From NCBI RefSeq assembly GCF_022808175.1, contig NZ_JALGBX010000012.1:186001-250000 (forward strand): a stretch of DNA of 64,000 nt, written 5' to 3'. A program made the translations under genes and the position numbers. The notes under the pieces were generated by a model. It was not told the DNA's origin, did not search any database, and saw nothing but the letters and a program-made list of their open reading frames with translations. The DNA is from Streptomyces sp. AP-93 (lineage in GTDB: Bacteria; Actinomycetota; Actinomycetes; Streptomycetales; Streptomycetaceae). Each line of letters begins with the position of its first letter. Position 1 is the first letter of the stretch. This document shows positions 1 to 9,155 of the stretch, one piece after another.

Positions 1-247
1 CGACCCGGTCGCGGACCGGGTGACCCGGCTCGGCCCGGGCCCCGCCCGCAGCCACGTCACCGGCGCGGAGGGCTGGACCGAGATGGCGGCGAGCACCCTG
101 GAGGCCATGCTCGGCGCCGCCCTCCTGATCGGCAGCTCCTACGGCCTGTGGGCCAGCAACGGCCTGCTGCTCTCCGCGGTCTTCCACCACCCGTCCTTCT
201 ATACGCGCCACGTGGAGCGCACGCTGCAGGAGGCGAACGAGGCATGA
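1..247 (+). CDS. C-terminal end of an unidentified protein (5' partial)
   Basis: An open frame enters from the left edge and stops with TGA at 245-247. About 81 codons are visible and the start lies outside the window. The tail contains a hydrophobic stretch (AALLIGSSYGLWASNGLLLSA) that could be a membrane segment or a buried helix, followed by a short charged end. I do not recognise the family. The TGA overlaps the ATG of the next gene (ATGA at 244-247), so it is translationally coupled to the esterase and belongs to the operon that runs to 7114. Confidence 0.6.
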   Translation, partial: DPVADRVTRLGPGPARSHVTGAEGWTEMAASTLEAMLGAALLIGSSYGLWASNGLLLSAVFHHPSFYTRHVERTLQEANEA

Positions 248-1254
248 GCGACCTGGTCGTGCTCGATCACGAGAGCACCTGCCTGCGCGGCAACCCGCTC
301 GGCGACTCCCACCGGCGCCGCATCGAGGTGCACCTGCCGCCCGGGTACGACGGAGTCCGGCGCTTCCCGGTCGTGTACTGGCTGCCAGGGTTCGGCGCCC
401 ACCCCAGCCTCGCCGGCAAGGCGCTCGCCTTCGGCGCGTCCGTCGCCGACCGCCTCCGCCAGGCGATGGCGGACGGCCGCGTGCCGCCCGCGCTGCTCGT
501 CGTGCCCGACTGCACGACCGCCTACGGCGGCTCGCAGTACATCGACTCCGCCGCCTCCGGCCCGTACGCCGGCTACCTGGCCGAGGTCGTCGCCGAGATC
601 GACCGGCGGTTCGCGACCCGGCCGCAGCCGCAGTGGCGCGCCATCGGAGGGAAGTCCAGCGGCGGCTACGGCGCGCTCGTCGCGGGCATGACCTCCGAGC
701 TGTTCGGGGCGGTGATCGCCTGCTCGCCCGACGCCGGGTTCGAGCACAGCTACCTGCCGCTGCTGCCCGGCACGCTCGACACCGTCAGGGCGGCCGGCGG
801 CATGGACGCGCTGCTCGCCCGCCGCGACAGCGGCCCGATCGATGCCCCCTTCATGGTCGCGATGAGCATCATCGCGATGGGCATGTGCTACGCCGACGAC
901 CCCCGGACCACCGCCGCGGACGCGCTGCCGTGCGACCCCGTGACGGGCGTGTTCCGCGACGAGGTGTGGCAGCGCTGGCTCACCCACGACCCGGTACGGA
1001 TGCTCCCCGCGTACGCCGGCCGGCTCGCCGGACTCGGCCTGCTGCACCTCAGCGTCGGCCGGCGCGACGAGTACGGCATGCACTGGGGCGCCCGCGCGCT
1101 GCACGCGGCCCTCGACGCACACCGGGTCCCCCACCACTACCTGGAGCACGAGGGCGGGCACCAAGGGATCGAGTACGTCTACACCGAGGCTCTGGCGGGG
1201 CTCTGGAAGATGTGGCGGGAGCGGGAACCGGAGGGTGACGCATGTGCGGCATAG
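244..1254 (+). CDS. alpha/beta-hydrolase, putative esterase (esterase D type)
   Basis: Predicted 336-aa serine hydrolase of the putative-esterase (esterase D / antigen 85-like) superfamily. The nucleophile elbow is GKSSGG (Ser about residue 138) and the C-terminal catalytic His is in EGGHQG (about residue 306). The N-terminal region has the strand-turn-strand VVYWLPGFG typical of the family. No signal peptide is evident, so it should be cytoplasmic. The ATG at 244 was chosen because it overlaps the upstream stop (ATGA). It ends inside the next gene, overlapping it by 13 bases. In this operon it may release or trim an ester or thioester intermediate, or act as an acyl hydrolase. That role is inference; the fold is well supported. 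Confidence 0.82.
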   Translation: MSDLVVLDHESTCLRGNPLGDSHRRRIEVHLPPGYDGVRRFPVVYWLPGFGAHPSLAGKALAFGASVADRLRQAMADGRVPPALLVVPDCTTAYGGSQYIDSAASGPYAGYLAEVVAEIDRRFATRPQPQWRAIGGKSSGGYGALVAGMTSELFGAVIACSPDAGFEHSYLPLLPGTLDTVRAAGGMDALLARRDSGPIDAPFMVAMSIIAMGMCYADDPRTTAADALPCDPVTGVFRDEVWQRWLTHDPVRMLPAYAGRLAGLGLLHLSVGRRDEYGMHWGARALHAALDAHRVPHHYLEHEGGHQGIEYVYTEALAGLWKMWREREPEGDACAA

Positions 1255-3083
1255 CGGGCTTCATCAGCTTCGAAGGGCGGCGCGATCCCGACTGGCTGGA
1301 CGCGCTCGGCCGGACCATGACCGGTGCCATGGCGCACCGCGGCGAGGCGGCCTGCGCCCCGTACGTCTCGCCCTGCGGCACCGTCATGCTCTGCGCGACG
1401 CGGCTGGCCGTGCGCGATCGCAGCCACGCCGGCGACCAGCCGATGACCGACCCCACCGGCCGGATCGTCCTGGTGCACAACGGCGAGGTCTACGGCTCCC
1501 GTTCGCCCGCGCCGCCGCTGTGGCCGCGCCGCACCACCTGTGACACCGAGTTCGTGCTCCAGCAGGTCTGCCGCGAGAGCGATCCGGCCGCCGCGCTGCT
1601 GCCGCTGGACGGCATGTTCGCGCTCGCCTGGCACGACACCTGGACCGGACGCGTGGTGCTGGCCCGCGACCACTTCGGCGTGAAGCCGCTGTTCTACGCC
1701 CACACCGACGGCGGCCTGCTGTTCGCCTCGGAACAGGGGGTGCTGCTCAGCACCGGCCTCATCACCCCCGAGGTGGACCGCGAGGAGTTCCTGCTGCGCT
1801 CCTGGATCCGGATGGACGCCGCGGACGACCGCACCTGGCTGCGCGGCATCGAAGTCCTGCCGCCCGCCCAGTACCTCGCCATCGACCGGCCCCGCGCGAC
1901 CAAACACCGCTACTGGCATCCCGGGGCGGTGGACGACCCGATCGAGCCCGAGGAGATCAGGGCCGCCTTCGACCGGGCGATCCAGCAGCGGTCCGTGTCC
2001 GACGTCCCCCGGGCGGCGGTGCTCAGCGGCGGCGTCGACAGCACGGCGATCGTCGCGGGCATGACCGCCCTGGGACTGCCCGTCGACACGTACGTCATGC
2101 GCTACCAGAACGGCATCGGCGGCTCGGGCGACGACGTCACGTACGCCACCGAGGTCGCCGAGCACCTGGGCGTGCCGCTGACCGTCCTCGACCTCGACCG
2201 CAACGCCGCCGCCGACCTGCTGCCGGTCCTGCCCACCCGGCTGATGCGGCCGCTGCTGCACGGCGCCGAACTGGCCATGCACCACCTCTACCGGGCCATC
2301 GCCGCCGACGGGAAGGTGGTCGTCTACTCGGGACACGGAGCCGACGAGTTCTGGGGGTACCAGGCCGGCCGGTACTTCCCCATCGTCGACCCCTACGCGC
2401 CCACCTTCATCCACGGACGCCACTACCTGACGCACAGCCTCCACGCCGACGAACGCCCGGTCTGGTCCCGGCTCGTCGAGTGGATGGCGCACGAGCTCGA
2501 CGTCGACATGAAGACGGTGACCGACATGGTGTGGGAGCGCACCATGGCCGAGTACCGGGCGCTCAAGACGGCATCGCCGCTCAAACGCGGCAGGCACCAC
2601 CTGATGCGGCGGTTCCTGGTCTACGTCAACGACATGGTCGACGCCACGTCCTCGACCTTCACCCTGGAGGACCGGCCCGTCTTCCAGGACGTCACCCTCG
2701 CCGAGCTGGCCTTCCGCTGCCCCGAGCACTTGAAGGACAGCAACAAGCCCGGCACCCACAAGGGGCTGCTGAAGGCCGCGCTCGCCGACCTGCTGCCCGA
2801 ATCGGTGCAGCTCCGCCGCAAGCAGGGTTTCCCGACCCCCACCGACCCCGACTACGTCCGCCGGCTGACCGACCTGGCCGACGGGCTCGGCACCCCCTTC
2901 GGGCTGCCGAAGCTGCCGGCCGGGCTCCGCGCCGAACTGGGCGTCGGGGAATGGATGTTCCTTGCCTCAAGCTCCGCCTGGCTCGACCACCTCGCGGGGC
3001 TCCGAACCGACACGAGGAGTCATGGTGAGCAGTCCCGTCCCCCACTGGCGCTGGCACACCCTGGACAGCGCGGCCGATCTTGA
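1242..3083 (+). CDS. asparagine synthase-type amidotransferase (glutamine-hydrolysing)
   Basis: Class II glutamine amidotransferase with a C-terminal synthetase domain, 613 aa. The protein begins MCGIAGF, so Cys2 becomes the N-terminal glutaminase nucleophile after Met removal. The ATP-pyrophosphatase loop LSGGVDST is near residues 262-269. The C-terminal domain carries the RKQGFPTP segment typical of AsnB proteins. Family members activate a carboxylate as an acyl-AMP and pass ammonia from glutamine to form an amide. In metabolite clusters they amidate intermediates or act as cyclases. It starts inside the esterase gene (13-base overlap). Its frame runs 62 bases into the next gene, a longer overlap than elsewhere in the operon. 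The location beside an aldehyde dehydrogenase suggests aldehyde to acid to amide chemistry (inference). Confidence 0.9.
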   Translation: MCGIAGFISFEGRRDPDWLDALGRTMTGAMAHRGEAACAPYVSPCGTVMLCATRLAVRDRSHAGDQPMTDPTGRIVLVHNGEVYGSRSPAPPLWPRRTTCDTEFVLQQVCRESDPAAALLPLDGMFALAWHDTWTGRVVLARDHFGVKPLFYAHTDGGLLFASEQGVLLSTGLITPEVDREEFLLRSWIRMDAADDRTWLRGIEVLPPAQYLAIDRPRATKHRYWHPGAVDDPIEPEEIRAAFDRAIQQRSVSDVPRAAVLSGGVDSTAIVAGMTALGLPVDTYVMRYQNGIGGSGDDVTYATEVAEHLGVPLTVLDLDRNAAADLLPVLPTRLMRPLLHGAELAMHHLYRAIAADGKVVVYSGHGADEFWGYQAGRYFPIVDPYAPTFIHGRHYLTHSLHADERPVWSRLVEWMAHELDVDMKTVTDMVWERTMAEYRALKTASPLKRGRHHLMRRFLVYVNDMVDATSSTFTLEDRPVFQDVTLAELAFRCPEHLKDSNKPGTHKGLLKAALADLLPESVQLRRKQGFPTPTDPDYVRRLTDLADGLGTPFGLPKLPAGLRAELGVGEWMFLASSSAWLDHLAGLRTDTRSHGEQSRPPLALAHPGQRGRS

Positions 3084-4122
3084 CCCGGTACCGCCGGTGA
3101 TCACGGAGGAGCTCGCCCAGGACTGGTGCAACTTCGTGGTGTGGCGGCCGTCCGAACTGCCCGGGGGCTGCGACACCAGCACCGGCACGATCCGGCGCGA
3201 GGCGCCCCCCGGACGCGTCGAAGCCGAGGGCCGCAGCCCGTGGACCGACGCCAACCCCTCCGGCTACCGCACCGAGATCTCCGGCGGCGGACGGCGGCTG
3301 CGCCTGAAGCAGTTCCTGTACGACTGGGCGTTCCCCGCCGCGGACCACCCGTGCCTGTGGGGCAGCGAGACACGGGCGTACGAGATCGGCGAGGGCAGGG
3401 TCGTCTGGCTCGGCACCGACTACATGGGCCACCGGGCCGCCGGCGCCCGCATGCTGCGTACCACGGTCGAACTCTCGGTGCTGGAGGGCGAGTTCACCGA
3501 CGACGAGCTCGTCGCGTTCTTCGCCGCGCTGCGGCCGGCCGTACCGCAGGCGGCGGCGCGGGTGCCGGCCACCCCGTTCGCCGAACTGAGCTACTGGGCC
3601 CGGCAGCCGGCCGAGATGGTGTCGGTGCCCACCGGAGTCTTCTCCTTCCACCGGCGCGGGACGGAGCACGAGGGCGACTGGGTCGCGTCCGGGGAAGTCA
3701 CCGCCTTCCTCGCCGCGCAGGGGGTGCCGGTGTCGGCCGGCGGATACCACGCCGACAGCGCCGCGACCTTCGGCGACGGCGCCGCCGTCCGCGAGCTGGA
3801 CGTCGTCTACACCACGGCGTCCGGCGGCGAGCTGCGCCTGACGGCCCAGCGCACCGGAGGCGGGCGCCTGGAGTTCCCGCCGCAACGGGACAAGCACCCC
3901 GCCACCGACGAGCTCCTGGAACTCGACGGCCGCCCGCTGTACCTGGGCTACACGGACGCCGAGTTCGGAGCCTGCGACGCCTGGTGGCAGCACCCCGACG
4001 GGTACGAGCTCAGGCTGCTGGGCAGCGCGGGCACGGGCCTGGGGCGGGAGGCCTTCCTCGGCCTGGTCACCGAGATCGACGCCGGACTGCGGCTGGGCGG
4101 CCGCGCCGGGACGCTCGGATGA
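3022..4122 (+). CDS. unrecognised conserved-looking protein, 366 aa
   Basis: I do not recognise this protein. The start at ATG 3022 is set by GAGGAG at 3014-3019; a GTG at 3025 is a weaker choice. It is soluble, with no signal peptide or membrane segment. It is rich in Trp and aromatic residues (HWRWH, DWCNFVVWRP, YDWAFP, DAWWQH) and appears to have two beta-rich halves of about 170 residues. It overlaps the amidotransferase gene by 62 bases and ends in an ATGA overlap with the aldehyde dehydrogenase gene, so it is co-translated with both. It is probably a dedicated enzyme of this pathway. Codon use matches the neighbours. No catalytic motif could be assigned. Confidence 0.8.
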   Translation: MVSSPVPHWRWHTLDSAADLDPVPPVITEELAQDWCNFVVWRPSELPGGCDTSTGTIRREAPPGRVEAEGRSPWTDANPSGYRTEISGGGRRLRLKQFLYDWAFPAADHPCLWGSETRAYEIGEGRVVWLGTDYMGHRAAGARMLRTTVELSVLEGEFTDDELVAFFAALRPAVPQAAARVPATPFAELSYWARQPAEMVSVPTGVFSFHRRGTEHEGDWVASGEVTAFLAAQGVPVSAGGYHADSAATFGDGAAVRELDVVYTTASGGELRLTAQRTGGGRLEFPPQRDKHPATDELLELDGRPLYLGYTDAEFGACDAWWQHPDGYELRLLGSAGTGLGREAFLGLVTEIDAGLRLGGRAGTLG

Positions 4123-5522
4123 CCGAGGTGGGACGCGCGATCCTCGACCCCGCCACCGGGCGCGGCTTCGACCACGTACCGGACACGTCCGCGACCGGCG
4201 TCGGCGACGCCGTGGCCCGGGCGGCGTCGGCGTTCCACGAGGGCTGGGCCGACACCTCCCCGGCCCACCGCTCCGGCCGGCTGCGCGAGCTCGCCGCCCT
4301 GCTGCGCGACGACCGCGACGCACTCGCCGCCCTGGAGCAGCGACACGCGGGCAAGCCCACGGCGCGCGCCGCAGGAGAGGTCGAATTCGCCGCCCAGGTG
4401 GTCGACTGGTTCGCGGCGGCGGCCCGGTACCCGGTCGGCGAGACCCACCCGGCCGGCCCCGGCATGCGCACGTACAGCGACCGCGTGCCGGTCGGGGTGT
4501 GCGCGGCCATCGCCCCGAACAACTTCCCGCTCCTGCTGGCCGTCTGGAAGATCGCCGCGGCGCTCGCGTACGGCAACACCATCGTCGTCAAGCCTGCGCC
4601 CGAGACACCGCTGTCGACCCGCCGGCTGGTCGAGCGCGCCGCCGAAGTGCTCCCCGAAGGCGTGCTCACCGCCGTCTACGGCGGAGCCGACACCGGGCGA
4701 CGGCTGTGCGACCACCCGGCCGTCGGCATGGTCTCCTTCACCGGCTCGACGGCGGCGGGACGCGAGGTCGCGCGCCGCTGCGCGGACGGCCTCAAGCCCG
4801 TCTCACTGGAGCTCGGCGGCAAGAGCCCCGTCGTCGTCTTCCGCGACGCCGACCTCGACGAAGCCGCCCGCGCGGTCGTCACGGGCTTCACCGGCAACAC
4901 CGGCCAGGTGTGCGTGGCCGGGACGCGCCTGATCGTCGACCGGGCCGTGCACACAGAGTTCGTCGGCCGCGTGGCCGAACTGGCCGCCGCCCTGCGCGTG
5001 GGCCTGCCGCAGGACCCCGCCACCGACCTCGGCCCGCTGATCAGCCGGGCGGCCGTCGACCGCGCGGCCGAAGTGGTCGACGAGGCGGAGACCCTCGGGG
5101 CGAAGGTCATCGTGCCGCCCGGCCGGGCCGGGATCCGCCACGAACTCGGCGGCGGCTTCTTCGTCAACCCGGTCATCCTGGACGGCCCGCCGTCCCACAG
5201 CCGCGCCTGGCGCGAGGAGATCTTCGCCCCCGTGCTGTCCGTGGCGGCGTTCGACACCGACGCCGAGGCCCTGGCACTCGCCCACGACACGGCGTACGGC
5301 CTGTCGGCATCCGTGTGGACCTCGGACGCCCACCGCGTCGAGCGCTTCAGCCGGGCGCTGCGCGCCGGCATGGTGTGGGTCAACACCTGGGGTGACACCG
5401 AGGAGACGGTCAGCGTCTCGGGGCTCGGCCAGTCCGGATACGGCCGCGAGCTGGGCATCCACGCGGTGGAGGGCTACACCAGGCCCCGCGCCGTCTGGGT
5501 GGCCCACCGGGCGCAGGGGTAG
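4119..5522 (+). CDS. NAD(P)-dependent aldehyde dehydrogenase
   Basis: 467-aa ALDH-superfamily enzyme oxidising an aldehyde to a carboxylate with NAD(P)+. Visible motifs are the cofactor-binding FTGST segment, the general-base Glu in LELGGKSP (about residue 231) and the catalytic Cys in GQVCVAG (about residue 265). The C-terminal VWVNTWG region aligns with the oligomerisation/active-site floor. Length matches the family. The start at 4119 overlaps the upstream TGA by four bases. Placed between an amidotransferase and a PLP enzyme, it may deliver the acid that is amidated (inference). The substrate cannot be read from sequence. Confidence 0.9.
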   Translation: MTEVGRAILDPATGRGFDHVPDTSATGVGDAVARAASAFHEGWADTSPAHRSGRLRELAALLRDDRDALAALEQRHAGKPTARAAGEVEFAAQVVDWFAAAARYPVGETHPAGPGMRTYSDRVPVGVCAAIAPNNFPLLLAVWKIAAALAYGNTIVVKPAPETPLSTRRLVERAAEVLPEGVLTAVYGGADTGRRLCDHPAVGMVSFTGSTAAGREVARRCADGLKPVSLELGGKSPVVVFRDADLDEAARAVVTGFTGNTGQVCVAGTRLIVDRAVHTEFVGRVAELAAALRVGLPQDPATDLGPLISRAAVDRAAEVVDEAETLGAKVIVPPGRAGIRHELGGGFFVNPVILDGPPSHSRAWREEIFAPVLSVAAFDTDAEALALAHDTAYGLSASVWTSDAHRVERFSRALRAGMVWVNTWGDTEETVSVSGLGQSGYGRELGIHAVEGYTRPRAVWVAHRAQG

Positions 5523-5528
5523 GCCGCG

Positions 5529-6665
5529 ATGGCCCGGACCGACGCCCCCCGGCTCGACTTGCCCCGGCTCGACTTCCGCAGCGACACCCGCACCGTGCCG
5601 GATGCGCGGATGCGCGCGGCGATGACCGCGGCCGAGGTCGGGGACGACGTGTACGGGGACGACCCCATGGTCGCGCTCCTCGAGGCGCGCGTGGCCGAGC
5701 TGCTCGGCACCGAGGCCGCGCTGCTCACGCCCACCAGCACCATGGCGAACCTGCTCGCCCCGCTCGCCGCGGCCGGCTCCCCGGGACCGCGCGCGCCACG
5801 GCTGGTCGTCGGCGAAGACACCCACATGGCCTTCCTCGAATCGGACGGGCTGCGCCGCTTCGCCGGGGTCGAGCTGCTGCCGGTGGCGCAGCGTCCCGAC
5901 GGCCTGCCCGACCTCGAGGCCGTGGACAAGCTGCTCGCCACCGGGGGCGGCCGGCCCACCGTGGTCTGCCTCGAGAACACGAGCATGATGCGCTCCGGCA
6001 ACGCCCTCGACGCCGCGGCGACCCGCGCCCTGGCCGCCCTGGCCCACCGGTACGGCGCCCACGTCCATCTCGACGGTGCCCGGCTCGCCAACGCGGCCGT
6101 GGCGCTCGGAGTCCGCCCCGCGGAGCTGGCGGAGCCCGCGGACAGCGTCGCCTTCTCGGTCTCCAAGGGGCTCGGCGCGCCGGTCGGCGGGCTGCTGTGC
6201 GGGACGCGCGCGTACGTCGCCCGCGCCCGCGAACTGAGGGCCGCGCTGGGCGGCTCCATGCACCAGGCGGGCGTCGTGGCGGCGCCCGCCCTCGTCGCGC
6301 TGGAACGCCTGCCCGACCTGGCGGCCGACCACGCCACGGCCGCCGCGCTCGCCGCCGGCTTCGAGACGGTGCCCGGCGTCGGGCTGATCTACCCGCCGCG
6401 GCCGACCAACATGGTCATGGCACGCGTCGCCGGGCTGACCCCGGAGGAATGCGCCGGCCGCCTCGCCGGCCACCGGGTGCGCGTCCTGCCCCTGCCCAAC
6501 GGCTTCGTGCGCTTCGCCGTACACCGGGCACACGACATGATCGGTGTGCGTGCGGCCGTCAGGGCGCTGGCGGCCGTCGCGGCCACCGCGCCGGTGGCCC
6601 GTACGAACACCGGAGGAGACCTCCTCGGACGGGGACTCTCCACGACATCGACGGAGGAAGCATGA
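5529..6665 (+). CDS. PLP-dependent beta-eliminating lyase / low-specificity threonine aldolase family
   Basis: 378-aa fold-type I PLP enzyme of the threonine aldolase group, which cleaves beta-hydroxy amino acids to glycine and an aldehyde (or the reverse). N-terminal RSDTRT and the GDDVYGDDP motif are hallmarks of the family. The Schiff-base lysine is in SVSKGLGAP (about Lys213), preceded by HLDGARL, which holds the PLP-binding Asp. It starts six bases after the aldehyde dehydrogenase stop. An aldolase beside an aldehyde dehydrogenase suggests that the aldehyde released or consumed here is passed between the two (inference). Confidence 0.88.
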   Translation: MARTDAPRLDLPRLDFRSDTRTVPDARMRAAMTAAEVGDDVYGDDPMVALLEARVAELLGTEAALLTPTSTMANLLAPLAAAGSPGPRAPRLVVGEDTHMAFLESDGLRRFAGVELLPVAQRPDGLPDLEAVDKLLATGGGRPTVVCLENTSMMRSGNALDAAATRALAALAHRYGAHVHLDGARLANAAVALGVRPAELAEPADSVAFSVSKGLGAPVGGLLCGTRAYVARARELRAALGGSMHQAGVVAAPALVALERLPDLAADHATAAALAAGFETVPGVGLIYPPRPTNMVMARVAGLTPEECAGRLAGHRVRVLPLPNGFVRFAVHRAHDMIGVRAAVRALAAVAATAPVARTNTGGDLLGRGLSTTSTEEA

Positions 6666-7114
6666 CGGCTTTGCCACCGCGTGGGCTCGAAGAGCGGCTG
6701 CAGGACACTCGCAAGAGGCTGGAGAACGACGTCGATCTCTGGGTCGCTTCGGCGGGTGACTCGGACGGTGCCTACCTCATCCCCCTCTCGTTCCTCTGGG
6801 ACGGGACCGCCTTCCTCGTCTCGACTCCGCGCGGTTCCGTCACCGGTCGCAACCTGCTGGCGGACGGCCGGGTGCGCGTCGGCCTCGGCCTGACGCGCGA
6901 CGTCGTGATCGTCGACGGCGAGGCGGAGCCGGTGGACGCCGCCGAACTGGGCGCCACGGCCGACGCCTTCGCGGCCAAGACCGGGTTCGACCCGCGCGAA
7001 CTCGACCAGCCCTACCAGTACTTCCGCCTACTGCCCCGGCGCATCCAGGCCTGGCGGGAGGCCAACGAGCTGTCCGGACGCACGCTGATGAAGGACGGCG
7101 TCTGGCTCGGCTGA
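6662..7114 (+). CDS. pyridoxamine 5'-phosphate oxidase-fold flavin protein
   Basis: 150-aa protein with the split-barrel PNPOx-like fold. Relevant segments are the strand YLIPLSFLWDG, then TPRGSVTGRNLLADGRVRV, which resembles the nucleotide-binding arginine/serine loop, and VVIVDGEAEPV. Members bind FMN or F420 and include oxidases, reductases and biliverdin or haem-utilising enzymes. The ATG at 6662 overlaps the upstream TGA (ATGA). It is the last gene of the left operon and is followed by a strong hairpin at 7178-7213. No PLP-salvage context is present, so a tailoring redox role is more likely than vitamin B6 synthesis (inference). Confidence 0.78.
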   Translation: MTALPPRGLEERLQDTRKRLENDVDLWVASAGDSDGAYLIPLSFLWDGTAFLVSTPRGSVTGRNLLADGRVRVGLGLTRDVVIVDGEAEPVDAAELGATADAFAAKTGFDPRELDQPYQYFRLLPRRIQAWREANELSGRTLMKDGVWLG

Positions 7115-7177
7115 GCACCTGAAAAGCGCATCGGAGGTGCCCCGGGGAGACCCGGAGGGACCCCTTCCCCGAGGCAC

Positions 7178-7213
7178 GCCGCCGGCCGGTCACCCGCGTG
7201 ACCGGCCGGCGGC
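7178..7213 (+). terminator. intrinsic-type hairpin ending the left operon
   Basis: Perfect 16-bp arms (7178-7193 and 7198-7213) around a CCGC loop. It lies 64 bases after the last stop codon. No T-tract follows, as is common in Streptomyces. Confidence 0.75.
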
Positions 7214-7302
7214 CTTCCGGAGTCGAGTCGTCCTTGACCAGGGTTGCGGATGACGTTGTCAGGCTGTGCGGGAAAAGCCATCTGAATTCTGGAAGGGCGA
7301 AC

Positions 7303-9054
7303 ATGACGTCAATCGAGGTTCCGGTCCTGATCGTGGGCGGCGGCGGGTGTGGCCTGTCCGCCTCCGTCTTCCTTTCCGACCAGGGCGTCGACCACCTGCT
7401 GGTGGAGCGGCACGCTGACACGTCGAGGGTGCCGAAGGCGCACTACCTCAATCAGCGCACGATGGAGATCTTCCGCCAGCACGGGATCCGCGATGACGTC
7501 CTCGCTGAGGCGGCGCCGCTGGACAAGTTCGGCAAGGTGCGCTGGGCGACGACGTTCGCCGGTGACGGTCCGCTGGACGCCCGCCAGATCCATGAGATGG
7601 ACGCCTTCGGCGGTGGCGAACTGACGGAGCGCTACGGGGCGGCCGGGCCGGAACTGCCCGCGAAGCTGCCGCAGATGTGGCTGGAGCCGATCCTGCGCCG
7701 TCACGCGGAGCAGCGCAATCCGGGGCGGATCCGCTTCGGCCACGAGGTGATCGACTTCTCCGACGAGGGCGACCACGTCCTCGCCGAGGTGCGCAACCTC
7801 GAGACCGGCGAGACCATCACGGTCAAGGCGCAGTACCTCCTCGGCGCCGACGGCGGCCGCTTCGTCGGCGACAAGGTCGGCATCGAGATGCAGGGCCCGC
7901 CCAGCGACATCAACACCACCACCGTGTACTTCTCCGCGGACCTCTCGCAGTGGTGGGAGGAGGGCACGCTCATCACGCACTACCTCAGCCCTGAGGACCC
8001 CGACCTCTCCGTCAACCTCATCGAGATGGGTCCGAGCTGGGGCAAGGCCTGCGAGCAGTGGGGCCTGCACATGGCCCCCGGCCCGGCCGGCCGCTGGAAC
8101 AACGAGACGGTCATCGACCGCATCCGCGAAGTGCTGAAGGTGCCGGACCTGGAAGTGACCGTGCACAAGGTCACCGACTGGATCGTGAACGCGATCCTCG
8201 CCGACAAGTACCGGGTCGGCCGGGTGCTGATCGCCGGCGACGCCGCGCACAAGCAGCCGCCCGCCGTGGGCCTCGGCCTCAACACCGGCATCCAGGACGC
8301 GCACAACATCGCGTGGAAGCTGGCCGCGGTGCTGAACGGCACCGCGCCCGACAGCCTGATCGACACCTACGAGGACGAGCGCCGGCCCGTCGGCCGCGAG
8401 AACGTCGACTGGGCGGTCTCCGCCGCCCAGCACCACCAGGTGGTCATCGACGCCATCGGCGGCGGCCACAACATCCCCGCGGGGCGCCGCGGGCAGCGTC
8501 TGGCGGCGTACTTCGACCCGTCCCCGCTCGGCGACACCGTGCGGGCGCGGGCCCTGGAGGTGTTCCACACCCACCGCGGCGGCTGCCAGTCGTTCGAGAT
8601 GGAGATCGGCTTCGCCTACGAGGAGGGCGCGGTCCTCTCCGACGGCACCGAGCGCCCGGCCCGCGTCCCCATGCGCGACGAGCACACGCCGACGTCGCGC
8701 CCCGGCCACCGGCTGCCGCACGCCTGGATCACCAGGGACGGTGAGCGGCTGTCCACCCTCGACCTGACGGGCAGGACCGGCTTCACGCTGATCACCGGCC
8801 CGGAGGGGGCGGCGTGGTGCGAGGCGGCCGCCCGCGTGGCGGAGAAGTTCTCCGTCCCGGTCAACGCGGTCAGCATCGGCGACGGCGCCGAGTACGCCGA
8901 CGTGGACGGCGGGTGGGAGGCCGTCCGGCAGATCACCGGCGCCGGCGCACTCCTGATCCGCCCCGACCAGCACGTGGCCTGGCGCAGCACCGATGCCGGC
9001 GCGGACGCGGAGCAGGAGCTGGCGGACGTCTTCGCCACGATCCTGGACCGCTGA
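7303..9054 (+). CDS. FAD-dependent aromatic hydroxylase (class A flavin monooxygenase)
   Basis: 583-aa group A flavoprotein monooxygenase of the phenol/polyketide hydroxylase type. It has an N-terminal dinucleotide-binding GGGGCGLSAS (about residues 11-20), the NAD(P)H/FAD motif LLGADGG and the FAD ribityl-binding IAGDAAHKQPP (Asp about 313). A C-terminal thioredoxin-like domain of about 150 residues is also present, as in PgaE- and DcpB-type enzymes. Such enzymes hydroxylate aromatic polyketides or phenols with NAD(P)H and O2. ATG 7303 follows GAAGGGCGA. Neighbouring methyltransferase, SDR and sulfotransferase genes fit tailoring of a phenolic metabolite. Substrate unknown. Confidence 0.88.
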   Translation: MTSIEVPVLIVGGGGCGLSASVFLSDQGVDHLLVERHADTSRVPKAHYLNQRTMEIFRQHGIRDDVLAEAAPLDKFGKVRWATTFAGDGPLDARQIHEMDAFGGGELTERYGAAGPELPAKLPQMWLEPILRRHAEQRNPGRIRFGHEVIDFSDEGDHVLAEVRNLETGETITVKAQYLLGADGGRFVGDKVGIEMQGPPSDINTTTVYFSADLSQWWEEGTLITHYLSPEDPDLSVNLIEMGPSWGKACEQWGLHMAPGPAGRWNNETVIDRIREVLKVPDLEVTVHKVTDWIVNAILADKYRVGRVLIAGDAAHKQPPAVGLGLNTGIQDAHNIAWKLAAVLNGTAPDSLIDTYEDERRPVGRENVDWAVSAAQHHQVVIDAIGGGHNIPAGRRGQRLAAYFDPSPLGDTVRARALEVFHTHRGGCQSFEMEIGFAYEEGAVLSDGTERPARVPMRDEHTPTSRPGHRLPHAWITRDGERLSTLDLTGRTGFTLITGPEGAAWCEAAARVAEKFSVPVNAVSIGDGAEYADVDGGWEAVRQITGAGALLIRPDQHVAWRSTDAGADAEQELADVFATILDR

Positions 9055-9077
9055 CCGCCGCTTCCGCGACGCGGAAC

Positions 9078-9133
9078 GGGCAAGACGAGAAGGGGCCGTG
9101 CCCGATCGGGCACGGCCCCTTCTCGTCTTGCCC
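9078..9133. terminator. 56-bp perfect palindrome, bidirectional terminator
   Basis: A perfect inverted repeat with 28-bp arms and no spacer (centre between 9105 and 9106), 23 bases after the hydroxylase stop. It sits between convergent genes and can fold as a very stable RNA hairpin from either strand. Confidence 0.85.
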
Positions 9134-9155
9134 GGAAACCGGGCGCACACATGCC

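Noticed and set aside
1179..2759. Long antisense open frames across strong genes (also 4803-6677, 29286-31454, 40277-43096, 54498-56966 and 57030-59066)
   Set aside because: In about 72% GC DNA, frames opposite real genes stay open by chance. Translations are low-complexity Arg/Gly/Val/Asp and contain no family motifs, whereas the opposite strand carries recognisable proteins.
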